Assembly: GCF_900091725.1 (NCBI RefSeq)
Contig: NZ_FMBW01000012.1
Span: 1-64,000, forward strand
From: Streptomyces sp. DvalAA-43
Lineage (GTDB): Bacteria > Actinomycetota > Actinomycetes > Streptomycetales > Streptomycetaceae
Direction: 5' to 3'
DNA: 64,000 bases
The stretch's first letter is position 1. Each line of letters starts with the position of its first letter. Made by a program: the position numbers and the translations under genes. The notes beneath the pieces are model-generated. The model saw nothing but the letters and a program-made list of their open reading frames with translations. It had not been told where the DNA came from and did not search any database. Of the stretch, positions 45,009 through 54,040 are shown one piece after another.

Positions 45009-45980
45009 TCACAAGAACTTGTCGGCCTGCCCCGCCAGTTCACACCACCATCCGAACTCCTCCGCGCCGGCCCCGGTCTCCGCGTCGAGCGCCTTTCGCC
45101 AGCCTCGCAGCAACAATCCGGACAGGGCCGTCATGGCATCGTGCAGGTGCTGCGGACCGGCCTCGAACGCGCCTGTGTCGGCGTAGAGCTCGAGCACGTG
45201 CTGAGGGCTGGGTTCCAAGCGGCTCGCATTGGCCGCTATGAACCATCCGAGCTCCACGCATGCAGGGCCCCGCACGGCGAGTGCCCAGTCGATCAGCCAC
45301 AGCACTCCCGCACGGCCCAGTCCCATGTTGTCCAGCTTGAGATCTCCGTGCAGAGACGCCGTCGGCAGCTTGTCGAGAGCGGTGAGCAGGAAACTCGCAT
45401 CGTCCTGGACGGCGCGCAGCAGGTGTCGTACGCGCCTCGGGGCGCGCCTGTCGAACACCTCCCATCCGGTCGCGACCTCCTGCCTCAGCCCATGTACATC
45501 GTGCCCGTTCGCCAGTTCGGCGGTTCCACGGGTCAGCAGCAGCAGCCGGTCGTCGAGACGACACCAGGGCAGCTCGGGAGCTGCGGGCGAAACCGAGTGC
45601 AGCTCCGCCATGGCGACGAGAATCGACTCGGCGGAGGACCGGTCCACTCTGCCTCGGATGCGGTAGCCGGAAATGTCGTGCATCAGTGTGTAGAAGGTCG
45701 CACCGGCCCGGGCCGAATCGACAGCTGCCGACCTGACTCTGGCCGATCCGACAGGCATCCTTCCGGCGAACGCTGCCTCGCGGCCGTGCACATCCGCTGT
45801 TGCACGCATGATCCAGTCGTCTTCCCAGCGGGTCCGCTTCAGTACCCAGGAACCACCGGCCGGCCCCCTGCTCACGAGAAGCTCTGCTCCGGAGAAGCCG
45901 TTGTGCGACAGCGGGCGCCAGCCGACTCCCACCAGTCCGTGCCGCGAAAGCATCGCCGCGACGGGCTCCGGGAACCGCAT
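45009..45980 (-). CDS. APH/choline-kinase-fold phosphotransferase
   Basis: 323-residue small-molecule kinase-like protein. The Brenner motif LHGDLKLDN (210-218) supplies catalytic D213, and the metal-binding Asp is in LIDWAL (D231). An N-lobe lysine is probably K48 in WVLKRT. ATP-dependent phosphorylation of a hydroxylated metabolite, or self-resistance, is plausible. Its start overlaps the stop of the cupin-like gene by one base, placing it in the island operon. Substrate unknown. Confidence 0.78.
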   Translation of the reverse strand: MRFPEPVAAMLSRHGLVGVGWRPLSHNGFSGAELLVSRGPAGGSWVLKRTRWEDDWIMRATADVHGREAAFAGRMPVGSARVRSAAVDSARAGATFYTLMHDISGYRIRGRVDRSSAESILVAMAELHSVSPAAPELPWCRLDDRLLLLTRGTAELANGHDVHGLRQEVATGWEVFDRRAPRRVRHLLRAVQDDASFLLTALDKLPTASLHGDLKLDNMGLGRAGVLWLIDWALAVRGPACVELGWFIAANASRLEPSPQHVLELYADTGAFEAGPQHLHDAMTALSGLLLRGWRKALDAETGAGAEEFGWWCELAGQADKFL

Positions 45981-46783
45981 CAGGCGGTGATGCCGCGGCT
46001 GCGCAGGTCTGCGATGACGCCATCCAGCGCCTCACGCGTCAGCCGTTTCGCACGGATACGCTCCTCGCCCTCATCGCGACGGCCGAAGCGCCAGTAGACT
46101 CCGCCCTCGTCCAGGTTGGCCACGAAAGCGACATCCTTCTCCGCAGGACCTCGAAGTATGAGGGAGACCGTCTGTGCGGAGACGAGCGTGGCATGGAGGG
46201 CGTCGTGGTGCAGCGTGTAGCTGTCGCCCGCCTTCATCTCGTACTCCAGGACCGGCTGGATTCTCGAGAGGTCGGCGTCCGGCACCCGGTCCGCGTGGTC
46301 GGGGTCCATGTGCCTGCGTGCGTCCTTCGGAGGTTCCGGCACGTTTCCGGCACCGGCCCTGTCGTACAGCACGTGGTGGTACTGGCCCTGCAGCATGTGT
46401 GCCGTGAACGAGAACCGGTGCTGGTGTGCGCGCTCGAACTCCGTGGCGCGCCACACGTGGAGCCGGACCCGGAAGTTCCGTTCGTCGCCGTTGTAGAGCA
46501 CGATCTTGTCGAATGGCCTGTGGCTCTCGCACATCGAGAGGAGGGTCTCGTCCTCACCGACACGCTTCAGGAGCCTTCCCAGCCGCGCCGCGTCCCCGGC
46601 CAGCTCTTCCAGAATCCTCGTCGCCCGCTCCCCGCTCGTGCGCAGATCCTGCCAGTCGAACGGCTCCTGGCCATCGAGCAGAGCGACGTCGCCGGGATCG
46701 GCCAGGACGTTCTCCTCCCTGAGTCCGTCCCCCACCGCGATGGCGGATCCACGTCCTCCCTGACCGCCGTCTGCAGAGTTCAT
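45980..46783 (-). CDS. Cupin-like protein of unknown function
   Basis: 267-residue soluble protein. The central block FRVRLHVWRATEFERAHQHR, then YHHVLYDR and YTLHHDALHATLVS, has the His-rich double motif of a cupin, so it may bind a metal and act as an oxygenase or isomerase. The N-terminal 90 residues are helical. ATG 46783 has GGAGGAA and overlaps the sulfotransferase stop (ATGA). I do not recognise the family beyond the cupin pattern. Confidence 0.65.
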   Translation of the reverse strand: MNSADGGQGGRGSAIAVGDGLREENVLADPGDVALLDGQEPFDWQDLRTSGERATRILEELAGDAARLGRLLKRVGEDETLLSMCESHRPFDKIVLYNGDERNFRVRLHVWRATEFERAHQHRFSFTAHMLQGQYHHVLYDRAGAGNVPEPPKDARRHMDPDHADRVPDADLSRIQPVLEYEMKAGDSYTLHHDALHATLVSAQTVSLILRGPAEKDVAFVANLDEGGVYWRFGRRDEGEERIRAKRLTREALDGVIADLRSRGITA

Positions 46784-47646
46784 CCCGTTCCTCCAAGATC
46801 CACCCGTGACCGGGCCATGAACGTTTCGTACGCCGATACCAGTTCCGCCACGCACTGGGGCACCTCCGCACCGCCTGGCGCTGCCTTGGGCGCGCCGAGC
46901 ACGTAGGCATGGGAACGGCGGACACCGTCGAGTGAGCCCGCGGCCCGGAACACCTCCGGTTCCGCCTCCCGGATGATCGACGTATCGAGCGCCTCGGCCC
47001 GGCCGTCGCTCCATTCGGCGGCGCCGTCGGTGTACCGCAGACCGTGGCGAGCGAACAGCGCGGCGAGCACAGAGGCCGGCGTGCGGTCCGCCAGCGCGTC
47101 GGTGGCGAACGCGGTCACGAGGAGCCCGCTGTCGTATGCCTGGTGGTGGACCTTCAGTCCTTGCCGGAACGCGGTGACGAACAGGTGGCTGTCCACGACG
47201 TCGACGTGCGCGTTCGCTTCGTAGAGCCTCTTCCAGGAGTGGTAGAGATCAACAGGATGGCGCAGCGTGACGATGAGGCTCAGCTTGGAATCCGGGTAGC
47301 CGCGGCTGCGGAGTATGGCGACGGGATCGAACTCGGTTTCGCCCGCCACGAACGGGCCGAACGTCTCCTTCAGTACAACCGGACTCGCTCCGGGCCGTAG
47401 CCGGAACCGGCTTTCCTCGCCCGTCATGGCGTTTCGGATCAGGCGCTTCAGCGGTTGAAAGTACGCCGGGTGACCGGTGGCCGCCGCGGCGCGCAGCAAG
47501 GCCGTCGTCCCGGATCGACAAGGTCCTGCCACGACGGTCAGTGGTGGCAGCCGGTCCGGCTCCGCCAGCTCGATACGGTCCGCCGTCTCCGCGTCCGGAA
47601 CTCGTTCGCGCAGGAGGGCTGCCTGCGCGGCGAACGTCTGCCTCAT
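46780..47646 (-). CDS. PAPS-dependent sulfotransferase-like protein
   Basis: 288-residue protein. The PAPS 5'-phosphosulfate loop GPCRSGTTALL lies at 41-51, and a second signature TLRHPVDLYHSWKRLYEAN corresponds to the 3'-phosphate-binding region. ATG 47646 overlaps the HprK-like gene stop (ATGA). It may sulfate the product of the island pathway. P-loop kinases can look similar, but the RxPxxxxxSxxKR-like segment favours sulfotransferase. Confidence 0.78.
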   Translation of the reverse strand: MRQTFAAQAALLRERVPDAETADRIELAEPDRLPPLTVVAGPCRSGTTALLRAAAATGHPAYFQPLKRLIRNAMTGEESRFRLRPGASPVVLKETFGPFVAGETEFDPVAILRSRGYPDSKLSLIVTLRHPVDLYHSWKRLYEANAHVDVVDSHLFVTAFRQGLKVHHQAYDSGLLVTAFATDALADRTPASVLAALFARHGLRYTDGAAEWSDGRAEALDTSIIREAEPEVFRAAGSLDGVRRSHAYVLGAPKAAPGGAEVPQCVAELVSAYETFMARSRVDLGGTG

Positions 47647-48824
47647 GCCGTCTCCCACCGGGCGACTGTGGTGAGCCAGTCGGTATAGGCGGCGTAGGTG
47701 CCGCTGAAGGCCAGGAGGCGGCACTGTCGGGTCAGCCGGTCGAGCATCGTGTCGACGGACACGCCCGCCTGCCGGGAAGCGCCGGCCGTCACAAGCCCGA
47801 GCCATGGCTGGTGGGTGTTTCCCGGGACATCACCCTCCAGCAGATTCCGCCGGATGAGTTCTCGGCCTCGGGTGCCGTCTTCGATCACCTCTGTTCGCGG
47901 TGCGACAGCGGTGGGGTCGATTTGCGGCAGGAGGATCAGGGCCGGCTCGGCTCGCGCTACCGCACGGGCCCCGAAATGCGCGGTGAGCGCCTGGACGTCC
48001 ACCAGTACCTTTCCTTCGACGGCACCTTCCCAGTCCACGCCGTCGGTCAGTCCGTGAAGCGGCTGACCGGGCGCGAAGGCGATTTCGTGCACGTTGGCGC
48101 GGGCCGGGACGCCCTCCATCACGATCCGCCCGTGCTCATCGGGCACCAGGCTCAGCCGGTCCGCCGTGACGAAGTCGTACGTTCCCGCACCGAGCAGGCT
48201 CAGGAGAGCCGTTGTCTTGCCGCAGTTCCGGTCGCCCATCACCACCAGTCCATGTCCGCCGCGCGCGGCGGCGGCCGCGTGGAAGACCCGTGAGCCGGCG
48301 GCGTGCTCGACACGCTGGAGGATCTGGTCGCGCAACAGCACTCTGGCCTGGAGATGGACTTCGTCCGCCGACGAACCGAGGATCGTCACGTCCCGGCGGT
48401 CGTCGTCTACGGCGATGACGATGTCGGCGTCGTCGCGCGCCATCAGCCGCCACTCGCCGGCGGACGTGTGCGCATCCGGCCTGCGGCGAAAGATCCGCAT
48501 GTCGGTAAACGGGACGGGCGCCGGGTTACGGCCGTTGCCGACCAGTAGCGTCAACGTGATGTCGGGCTCGCGCGGGGGCCGGCCCTGTGCGAACGAGTAG
48601 TACGGGTGGTAGAAGTCGGCGAGCGAGCCGAGCACCTTCTCGTTCTCACTGCGCACGCCAATGAGGACACCCGAGTGGGACAGCCACCGGGTCGACGCCG
48701 ACCACTCGTCACGGCGGGGACGACTCAGGTGCAGGCGGGCGGCAGCATCCGTCGCCCAGGTGCCGGTCGCAGTCGCGCCGTGCATGCCGGTGGGCGGCCG
48801 GCCTCCGGTCTCTCGCTCAGCCAC
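47643..48824 (-). CDS. HPr-kinase-like P-loop protein
   Basis: 393 residues. The C-terminal half is an HPr kinase/phosphorylase-type P-loop domain: Walker A GDRNCGKTT (197-205) with FHAAAAARGGHGLVVM just before it and FVTADRLSLV after it. The first 180 residues are a variable domain (ADFYHPYYSFAQGRPP). HprK-like proteins with this layout phosphorylate peptide or metabolite hydroxyls in some natural-product clusters. GTG 48824 overlaps the DAHP synthase stop by 8 bases; its ribosome site is weak, so ATG 48785 is possible. Confidence 0.72.
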   Translation of the reverse strand: MAERETGGRPPTGMHGATATGTWATDAAARLHLSRPRRDEWSASTRWLSHSGVLIGVRSENEKVLGSLADFYHPYYSFAQGRPPREPDITLTLLVGNGRNPAPVPFTDMRIFRRRPDAHTSAGEWRLMARDDADIVIAVDDDRRDVTILGSSADEVHLQARVLLRDQILQRVEHAAGSRVFHAAAAARGGHGLVVMGDRNCGKTTALLSLLGAGTYDFVTADRLSLVPDEHGRIVMEGVPARANVHEIAFAPGQPLHGLTDGVDWEGAVEGKVLVDVQALTAHFGARAVARAEPALILLPQIDPTAVAPRTEVIEDGTRGRELIRRNLLEGDVPGNTHQPWLGLVTAGASRQAGVSVDTMLDRLTRQCRLLAFSGTYAAYTDWLTTVARWETA

Positions 48825-50178
48825 GGAGCATCTCAGCAAGGCAGAAGGCGAGTTCGAGTGCCTGCTCGTTGTTGAGCCGCGGGTCACAGGCTGTCTCGTA
48901 GCGGCTCTTCAGATCGGATTCCGCGATACCGCGAGCGCCTCCCAGACATTCGGTCACCTGCTCGCCGGTCAGTTCGATGTGGACGCCCCCGGCGTAGGTG
49001 CCTTCTTGCTGATGGATGGCGAAGAAGGAGCGGACCTCCGCCATGATGTCGTCCCACCGGCGGGTCTTGAGCCCTGTCGACGACGTGAACGTATTGCCGT
49101 GCATGGGGTCGCAGGACCAGATCACGCGGTGGCCCTTGTTGCGAACGTGCTGCACGAGGGGAGGCAGCCGGTCGGCGATCAACTGGTGTCCCATACGGGT
49201 GATGAAGGTCAGTCGCCCGGGGACGTTGTCCGGGTTGAGCCTCTCGGCCAATGCGTCGATCTCCGCGGGAGTGGTCTCCGGGCCGATCTTGCAGCCGACC
49301 GGATTGCCGATTCCCGAGAAGTAGTGGACATGTGCGCCATCGGGATTCCGGGTCCGCTCGCCGATCCACGGGAAGTGGGTGGAGACGTTGTAGTGGGCTC
49401 CCGTGAGCGAGTCGACGCGGGTGAACGCTTCCTCGTAGCCCAGGAAGAGCGCGTCGTGCGACGTGAAGATCTCGGCCTCGGACGTGGCCGGCGACGTTTC
49501 GATCCCGCATGCCCTCGCAAAGGCGAGTGCATGATCGATCTCCGTCGCCACTTGTTCGTAGCGATGACCTTGGGGGCTGGCGCGCACAAAGTCCTGGTTC
49601 CAGGAGTGAACTTGCCGAAGATTGGCGAAGCCGCCGCGGGTGAAGGCCCGCATCAGGTTGAGAGTGGAAGCCGACTGCTCGCACACGCGCAGCAGCCTGC
49701 TCGGGTCGGGGGTGCGCGCGCCCGCTTCGAACGGGAGAGCGTTGGCCGCCGGTCCGCGATACGACTCGAGTGTGACGCCGCCCACGGTCTCGGTCTCACT
49801 GGAGCGCGGTTTGGCGAACTGCCCCGCGATCCGGCCCACTTTGAGCACCGGCTTCCGGGAGCCGTAGGTGAGCACGATGGCCATCTGTAGCAGCACTTTG
49901 AGTTTGTCGCGGATGTTGTCCGCAGTAAACGTTTCAAAGGTCTCGACGCAGTCGCCTCCTTGCAGAAGGAAGCTCTCTCCGGAACAGACCTCCGCGAGCC
50001 GGTCGCGCAGCGTGCGGATCTCTCCTGCGAATACGAGTGGAGGCCGGCCCGAGAGCTCCTTGAGGACCGCTTCGTGAGCTGCGGGGTCGGGCCAGTTGGG
50101 CTGCTGCTGGACCGGATACGTACGCCAGGATGCGGGAGTCCAGGAGGGAGTCCCGAAGGCATGGTCAGAGCTCATCAC
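48817..50178 (-). CDS. Class II DAHP synthase
   Basis: 453-residue plant/actinobacterial-type enzyme, full length. Motifs: LLQGGDCVETF (Mn-ligand Cys), GRIAGQFAKPRS, SWNQDF, FPWIGERTR, RMGHQLIADRLPPLV and SCDPMHGNT. It makes the same product as the class I enzyme at 43677-44759 and gives the island two independent routes to DAHP. The start is ATG 50178, which overlaps nothing; the SDR gene ends 58 bases upstream. A variant using an aminated substrate (aminoDAHP, as in RifH) cannot be excluded. Confidence 0.93.
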   Translation of the reverse strand: MMSSDHAFGTPSWTPASWRTYPVQQQPNWPDPAAHEAVLKELSGRPPLVFAGEIRTLRDRLAEVCSGESFLLQGGDCVETFETFTADNIRDKLKVLLQMAIVLTYGSRKPVLKVGRIAGQFAKPRSSETETVGGVTLESYRGPAANALPFEAGARTPDPSRLLRVCEQSASTLNLMRAFTRGGFANLRQVHSWNQDFVRASPQGHRYEQVATEIDHALAFARACGIETSPATSEAEIFTSHDALFLGYEEAFTRVDSLTGAHYNVSTHFPWIGERTRNPDGAHVHYFSGIGNPVGCKIGPETTPAEIDALAERLNPDNVPGRLTFITRMGHQLIADRLPPLVQHVRNKGHRVIWSCDPMHGNTFTSSTGLKTRRWDDIMAEVRSFFAIHQQEGTYAGGVHIELTGEQVTECLGGARGIAESDLKSRYETACDPRLNNEQALELAFCLAEMLRG

Positions 50179-50236
50179 TGTCTCCGTGGTCGAAATGCGA
50201 GTGGTGCGGTCTCAGGGAAGCTTCTGACGGATGGGT

Positions 50237-51013
50237 TCAGTCCGAGGAATGGACCGGACGGTCCGTCGCCGTGTAACCGCCGTCGAGGGGAATGGCTGCG
50301 CCCGTGACGAAGTCCGATGCATGGGAGGCGAGATAGACGGCGAGGCCGCCGATATCGGCATCCGAGCCCCACCGCCCGAGCGGAGTGCGGCGCCGGATCT
50401 CCTCGCCCCTCGGCAGGTTCGGCAGATCTCCGTTGATGGCGGTGGGGAACCAGCCCGGGAGGATCGCGTTCGCCTGGATGTTGTGCGGGCCCAGTTCGGC
50501 GGCCAGCGAACACGTCAGCCCGATGATCCCGGCTTTGGTCGCCGCGTATCCGGCGGATCGGGGATGCCCGAAGGAGGAGTAGACGGATCCGATGTTGATG
50601 ATCTTTCCGGCTCCGGCCCGGCGCATCTGCGGTGCTGCGTGGCGGGCGCATCTGAGAGTGCCCGTGAGATTGACGGCGACCATCTGATCCCAGGCGGATT
50701 GGTCATCCTCCAGGACCGGGGAGTCCAGGTAGACCCCCGCGTTGTTGATGAGGATGTCGGTGCCGCCGTGGTCGCGCTCGATTTCTCGGAAGAACCGACC
50801 GACACCGGATTCATCGGTCACGTCGAGGGGGAGGACAGCGAACTCGGATGCGGCGACCTCGTTCTTCGCACGGTCACGACCGGTGACCACGACGGTGGCT
50901 CCGGCTGCGTACAGGGCGCGGGCCATCGCAAGGCCGAGTCCCCCGTTGCCTCCGGTGACCACGGCGACCTGCCCGTCCAGAGCGAAGGCGGCACCGAGCG
51001 TACGGGGGGTCAA
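50237..51013 (-). CDS. Short-chain dehydrogenase/reductase
   Basis: 258-residue classical SDR. The NAD(P) motif is TGGNGGLG (20-27), NNAG lies at 90-93, and catalytic residues are S146, Y156 and K160 (SxxxxxxxxxxYxxxK). It resembles FabG and gluconate 5-dehydrogenases. Its start overlaps the aminotransferase stop by 4 bases (GTGA/ATGA type), so the two probably act on the same intermediate, for example oxidation of a hydroxyl before transamination. Confidence 0.88.
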   Translation of the reverse strand: MTPRTLGAAFALDGQVAVVTGGNGGLGLAMARALYAAGATVVVTGRDRAKNEVAASEFAVLPLDVTDESGVGRFFREIERDHGGTDILINNAGVYLDSPVLEDDQSAWDQMVAVNLTGTLRCARHAAPQMRRAGAGKIINIGSVYSSFGHPRSAGYAATKAGIIGLTCSLAAELGPHNIQANAILPGWFPTAINGDLPNLPRGEEIRRRTPLGRWGSDADIGGLAVYLASHASDFVTGAAIPLDGGYTATDRPVHSSD

Positions 51014-52281
51014 GACGTGACCCCCGCAGTCCGCATGTGGCGCGCGACGACTTCGACGGCGGCGACCACGTCACGGCAGTCCTGGGTCGTCATCGATGCG
51101 GACAGCGGAATGTCGACCGTGCGACCGACATGGACGGCGGACGCGGCCAGTGACTCCTCGTCCACCGACCTGTCGAGGAATCGCCAGTTCCAGAACGCAC
51201 GGACATTGCGATCGACCAGATCTCCGAATGCACGTGCGTCGATCCCCTCTGCCCGCAGCGCCTTCGCGAACCAGGTGGCCTCGGCGCTGTCCTGCCCGCC
51301 GACGTGCAGCAGCAGCGCGTCCCCGAGCACCGCGGAGTCGACGGACTGCCGGACCGTGATGCCTTCGACCTCGCGCAACGCCGCGCTGATCCAAGCGTAG
51401 TGGGAGGACATCCTCGCCAGCTTGACAGGCAAGGTCTCCAGTTGTGCCGCTGCTATCGCACCCCGGATCTCGTCCATTCTGAAGCTGAACAGCGGCAGGC
51501 TCAGATCGTCTAGCGGGAGCTCCCCGAAGTGCCGGCGCACCCTGCCTTCATAGGCACCCGACAGCACCGTGGCGCGGGCCATGAGATCGCGGTCGTCGCT
51601 GACGAGGATGCCTCCCTCGCCGCTGTTGATGCTCTTGTCGGACTGGGTGCTGAAGGCGCCGGCGGGGCCGTACGTCCCCAGGAACCTACCCCGCAGCTGC
51701 AACCCCATGGCCGGAACCGCATCCTCGAAGACCGGAACGCCGGCCTCGGCGGCGAGGGAGAGGATGGCGTCCACGTCCTCGGCGAAGCCGCGCATATGGA
51801 CGACCATGACGGCGTCGACCCCCGGAAGTGCCTGCCGCAGCGCGTCAAGATCGATGTGCAGGTTCTCGTCCACCGGCACCAGGACCGGTTCGGCGCCTGC
51901 CAGGACGATCGCGCTCGGTGTGGCAGCGAAGGTGAAGACCGGGCAGGCGACCCGGGAGCCGGCCCCGATTCCCGCGGCCATCAGACTCAGGGCGAGTGCG
52001 GTGGTCCCGCTGGACACGGCCAGTGCGTGCGAGCTTCCGAAGTAGCTCTGTGCCAGGTCTTCGAGCCTGCCCACTTCGGTCTCGGCGTGTGACCGTGTGT
52101 CGTAGCGGAACAGCCTTCTGCTGCGGATCACACGGAGGGCGGCTACCTCGTCGGCAGGCCCGATGAAGGCATCGCCCTTGTCGTAGGTGGGCCACGGAGC
52201 CGTGCGGATGGGTGTCCCGCCGTACATGGCCAGAGATCGATCGGGCGCCACCGTCACGGCGTCGGCCGTCCAGGCTGTCAT
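51010..52281 (-). CDS. DegT/DnrJ/EryC1-family PLP aminotransferase
   Basis: 423-residue sugar-type aminotransferase. The family start MYGGTPIRTAPWPTYDKGD is clear, followed by AVSSGTTALALSL (phosphate-binding loop), D187 in VFEDAVPA and the PLP lysine K216 in STQSDKSINSGEGG. Related enzymes aminate keto-sugars, cyclitols or, as AHBA synthase, aminodehydroshikimate. Paired with the SDR and a DAHP synthase it suggests an aminated sugar or shikimate-type unit. ATG 52281 follows GGGATG. The substrate is not readable from sequence. Confidence 0.88.
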   Translation of the reverse strand: MTAWTADAVTVAPDRSLAMYGGTPIRTAPWPTYDKGDAFIGPADEVAALRVIRSRRLFRYDTRSHAETEVGRLEDLAQSYFGSSHALAVSSGTTALALSLMAAGIGAGSRVACPVFTFAATPSAIVLAGAEPVLVPVDENLHIDLDALRQALPGVDAVMVVHMRGFAEDVDAILSLAAEAGVPVFEDAVPAMGLQLRGRFLGTYGPAGAFSTQSDKSINSGEGGILVSDDRDLMARATVLSGAYEGRVRRHFGELPLDDLSLPLFSFRMDEIRGAIAAAQLETLPVKLARMSSHYAWISAALREVEGITVRQSVDSAVLGDALLLHVGGQDSAEATWFAKALRAEGIDARAFGDLVDRNVRAFWNWRFLDRSVDEESLAASAVHVGRTVDIPLSASMTTQDCRDVVAAVEVVARHMRTAGVTS

Positions 52282-52367
52282 GTCACATCCCAGTGATCTG
52301 TTCGTAGGTGTGGGCCGCGCGGATGCGCGGAGCATTGCTGTGCGGAGGTACGGGGTACAGGAGGCGG

Positions 52368-53762
52368 TCACTCCCGCAGGATGCGCAGAGGGACCAGGGT
52401 CGAGGCGTTGGCCGCTGTACCGGGGACGGGCCGGCGCACACCGAGAATCACGTGGCACGCGGCAGGCGGTCCGTCCGCAACGGCATCGCCCAGACTCCGG
52501 GCCGAGAAGGCCGCCACCAGGGTCATGGCCCCGGACGGAGTCGAGCGCAGGGTCTCGCACCGCGGCCCGTCGACGGTCTCCCGCCCGAGCGTGCAGTCCA
52601 TCGTCGACACCTCACCGCCGGGCTTCAGGCCCACTTCGTAGACGGGTACTCCGAAGTTGAACAGGAATCGCGTCTCCACGGATCCGTCCTCCGGCTGCGC
52701 CGGAGTGATACGGAAGATGACGGCGTCGTCCGTCCAGCACACGCTCACTGAGGCGCGGACGGGGTACAGCTCCCGCCTGTGGGTGAACTCCCCGGAACCG
52801 CCCGCACCGAGGGCGAATGACCGCGCGGTGTCCGGATCGGCTCCCGCGCGAAGCTCGACGGCGCCCAGCCGCGATACGTAGCTGTCGATGCCGAGGTGCC
52901 GGAGGACGAGGTTGTCGAAGTCCTCGAGCGGCGTGGGCCAGTCGATCGCGGTGGGGTGCGCGTAGTCGGCCCACAGCACTCGCGTATTCCGCAGAGGGAG
53001 GCTCATGGCCCATTCGAGTCCGGGAAAACGGAGATCCAGCAGTCGGTGGGCCGCGTGCGCAACGAATGTGACGGCCTCTCGGGCCTGGTATGTGTCGGCC
53101 AGCCGACGGAACTCGTCGGTGTCGAAGTCCTCCTCACGGATCACGTCGACGGTGTCGGCGAGCTCTCCCAGCGGCAGATTCGCCAAGCGGTAGCGCCATG
53201 CCCGGTTGGAACAGTTCTTGTACAGGTGGGCGCAGGCGATGATCGCGGCAACTTCGGGGCGGAGTACCGCCACACGCCCCTGGGGCAGTTCGATCCAGCG
53301 CCACTGTCCGGACAGGTCCTCGTAGTCGATCAGCGCCGCGATCGCGGAAGGCGCATCTCCCCGGGGATCCAGGTCGAACGAATCGGCACCGGCCTGTGCC
53401 GGCTGGCTTTCCGCACCGTACGAGAACACGGGGAAACCTCGGTGGATGTCGAGAAGCACCCGCCCGTCCCGGTCCTCGGGATCTCCGAGGACCAGGTATC
53501 CGACTTCGTGGAAGCCCGTGTAGCGCGTGAACGGGTGGTACCCGTGCTCCTGGGCGCGCGCGATGAACTCCTGTGGGTCCTGAGGCAGGAGGTCGATGTC
53601 GCTGGACCGGTGATGCGGCACCCGGCCACGGGTGTTGACGTGGGGAGTGAACCCCTTGATCAGAAGGGGCGGCGCATCCACGGCGCCGAGGCTCTGGAGG
53701 AGCACCACATGGGCGATGTGCTGCTCGGCACGCTCGGCGATCACCCGGTTCAACGACTCCAC
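52368..53762 (-). CDS. PF14907-like nucleotidyltransferase-fold protein
   Basis: 464 residues. The N-terminal half shows the nucleotidyltransferase pattern LLIKGF (35-37), then HHRSSDIDLLPQ with the metal-binding DxD (D55, D57) and a third acid in VLLDIHRGFPV. This matches the uncharacterised NTP_transf_5 group that often occurs beside HprK-like kinases in peptide and polysaccharide clusters. The C-terminal 170 residues form an extra beta-rich domain. GTG 53762 has GGAAG upstream. It is the first gene of the operon; its promoter must lie in 53763-53996. Confidence 0.68.
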   Translation of the reverse strand: MESLNRVIAERAEQHIAHVVLLQSLGAVDAPPLLIKGFTPHVNTRGRVPHHRSSDIDLLPQDPQEFIARAQEHGYHPFTRYTGFHEVGYLVLGDPEDRDGRVLLDIHRGFPVFSYGAESQPAQAGADSFDLDPRGDAPSAIAALIDYEDLSGQWRWIELPQGRVAVLRPEVAAIIACAHLYKNCSNRAWRYRLANLPLGELADTVDVIREEDFDTDEFRRLADTYQAREAVTFVAHAAHRLLDLRFPGLEWAMSLPLRNTRVLWADYAHPTAIDWPTPLEDFDNLVLRHLGIDSYVSRLGAVELRAGADPDTARSFALGAGGSGEFTHRRELYPVRASVSVCWTDDAVIFRITPAQPEDGSVETRFLFNFGVPVYEVGLKPGGEVSTMDCTLGRETVDGPRCETLRSTPSGAMTLVAAFSARSLGDAVADGPPAACHVILGVRRPVPGTAANASTLVPLRILRE

Positions 53763-53980
53763 GGACGCCAGTACTTCCGAGTGGGCGTGCAGGCACTGAC
53801 AGTCCGCCGGTCAACCTGCCCTCTCCACCCTGCAGTGACCAGAGACGCCAGAGCGATCCTCACCGCCAGGACAGCGATCCTGGGGACCAGTTGGGGACCA
53901 CACGGTACGCGCGGTGGTGCACGATGCATGCCTGCACGCACAACTCGCGCCCGGATTAGATCCGCTATATCCAGAAAATA

Positions 53981-54010
53981 CCCTTGACCCTTACTCCTGG
54001 GGGTCAAGGG
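53981..54010. other. Perfect inverted repeat at the second att core
   Basis: CCCTTGACCC (53981-53990) is the exact complement of GGGTCAAGGG (54001-54010), with a 10-base loop that contains the start of the att repeat. Inverted core arms around the anticodon-loop sequence are what tyrosine integrases of this class bind. The stem is present only at this junction, since the tRNA copy has the normal anticodon stem. Confidence 0.7.
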
Positions 54011-54040
54011 GTCGCAGGTTCAAATCCTGTCGTCCCGACT
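53997..54040. repeat. att direct repeat, right copy
   Basis: Exact 44-base copy of 43439-43482. It carries only the 3' half of tRNA-Pro: the acceptor 5' strand and D arm are missing, so it is not a gene. It marks the right boundary of a 10.5-kb island that starts just after the intact tRNA. Confidence 0.93.

Noticed and set aside
47643..53762. Lasso-peptide cluster
   Set aside because: HprK-like and PF14907-like genes are compatible, but there is no asparagine-synthetase-like cyclase, no B1/B2 protein and no precursor gene.
53750..54007. An 85-codon minus-strand frame between the nucleotidyltransferase gene and att
   Set aside because: It has a GPQLVPR stretch reminiscent of integrase tails, but otherwise no family pattern and a low-quality start; too weak to call a gene.
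53997..54040. A second tRNA-Pro gene
   Set aside because: Only the 3' half is present; the 5' acceptor strand and D arm are replaced by unrelated sequence, so it is an att copy.
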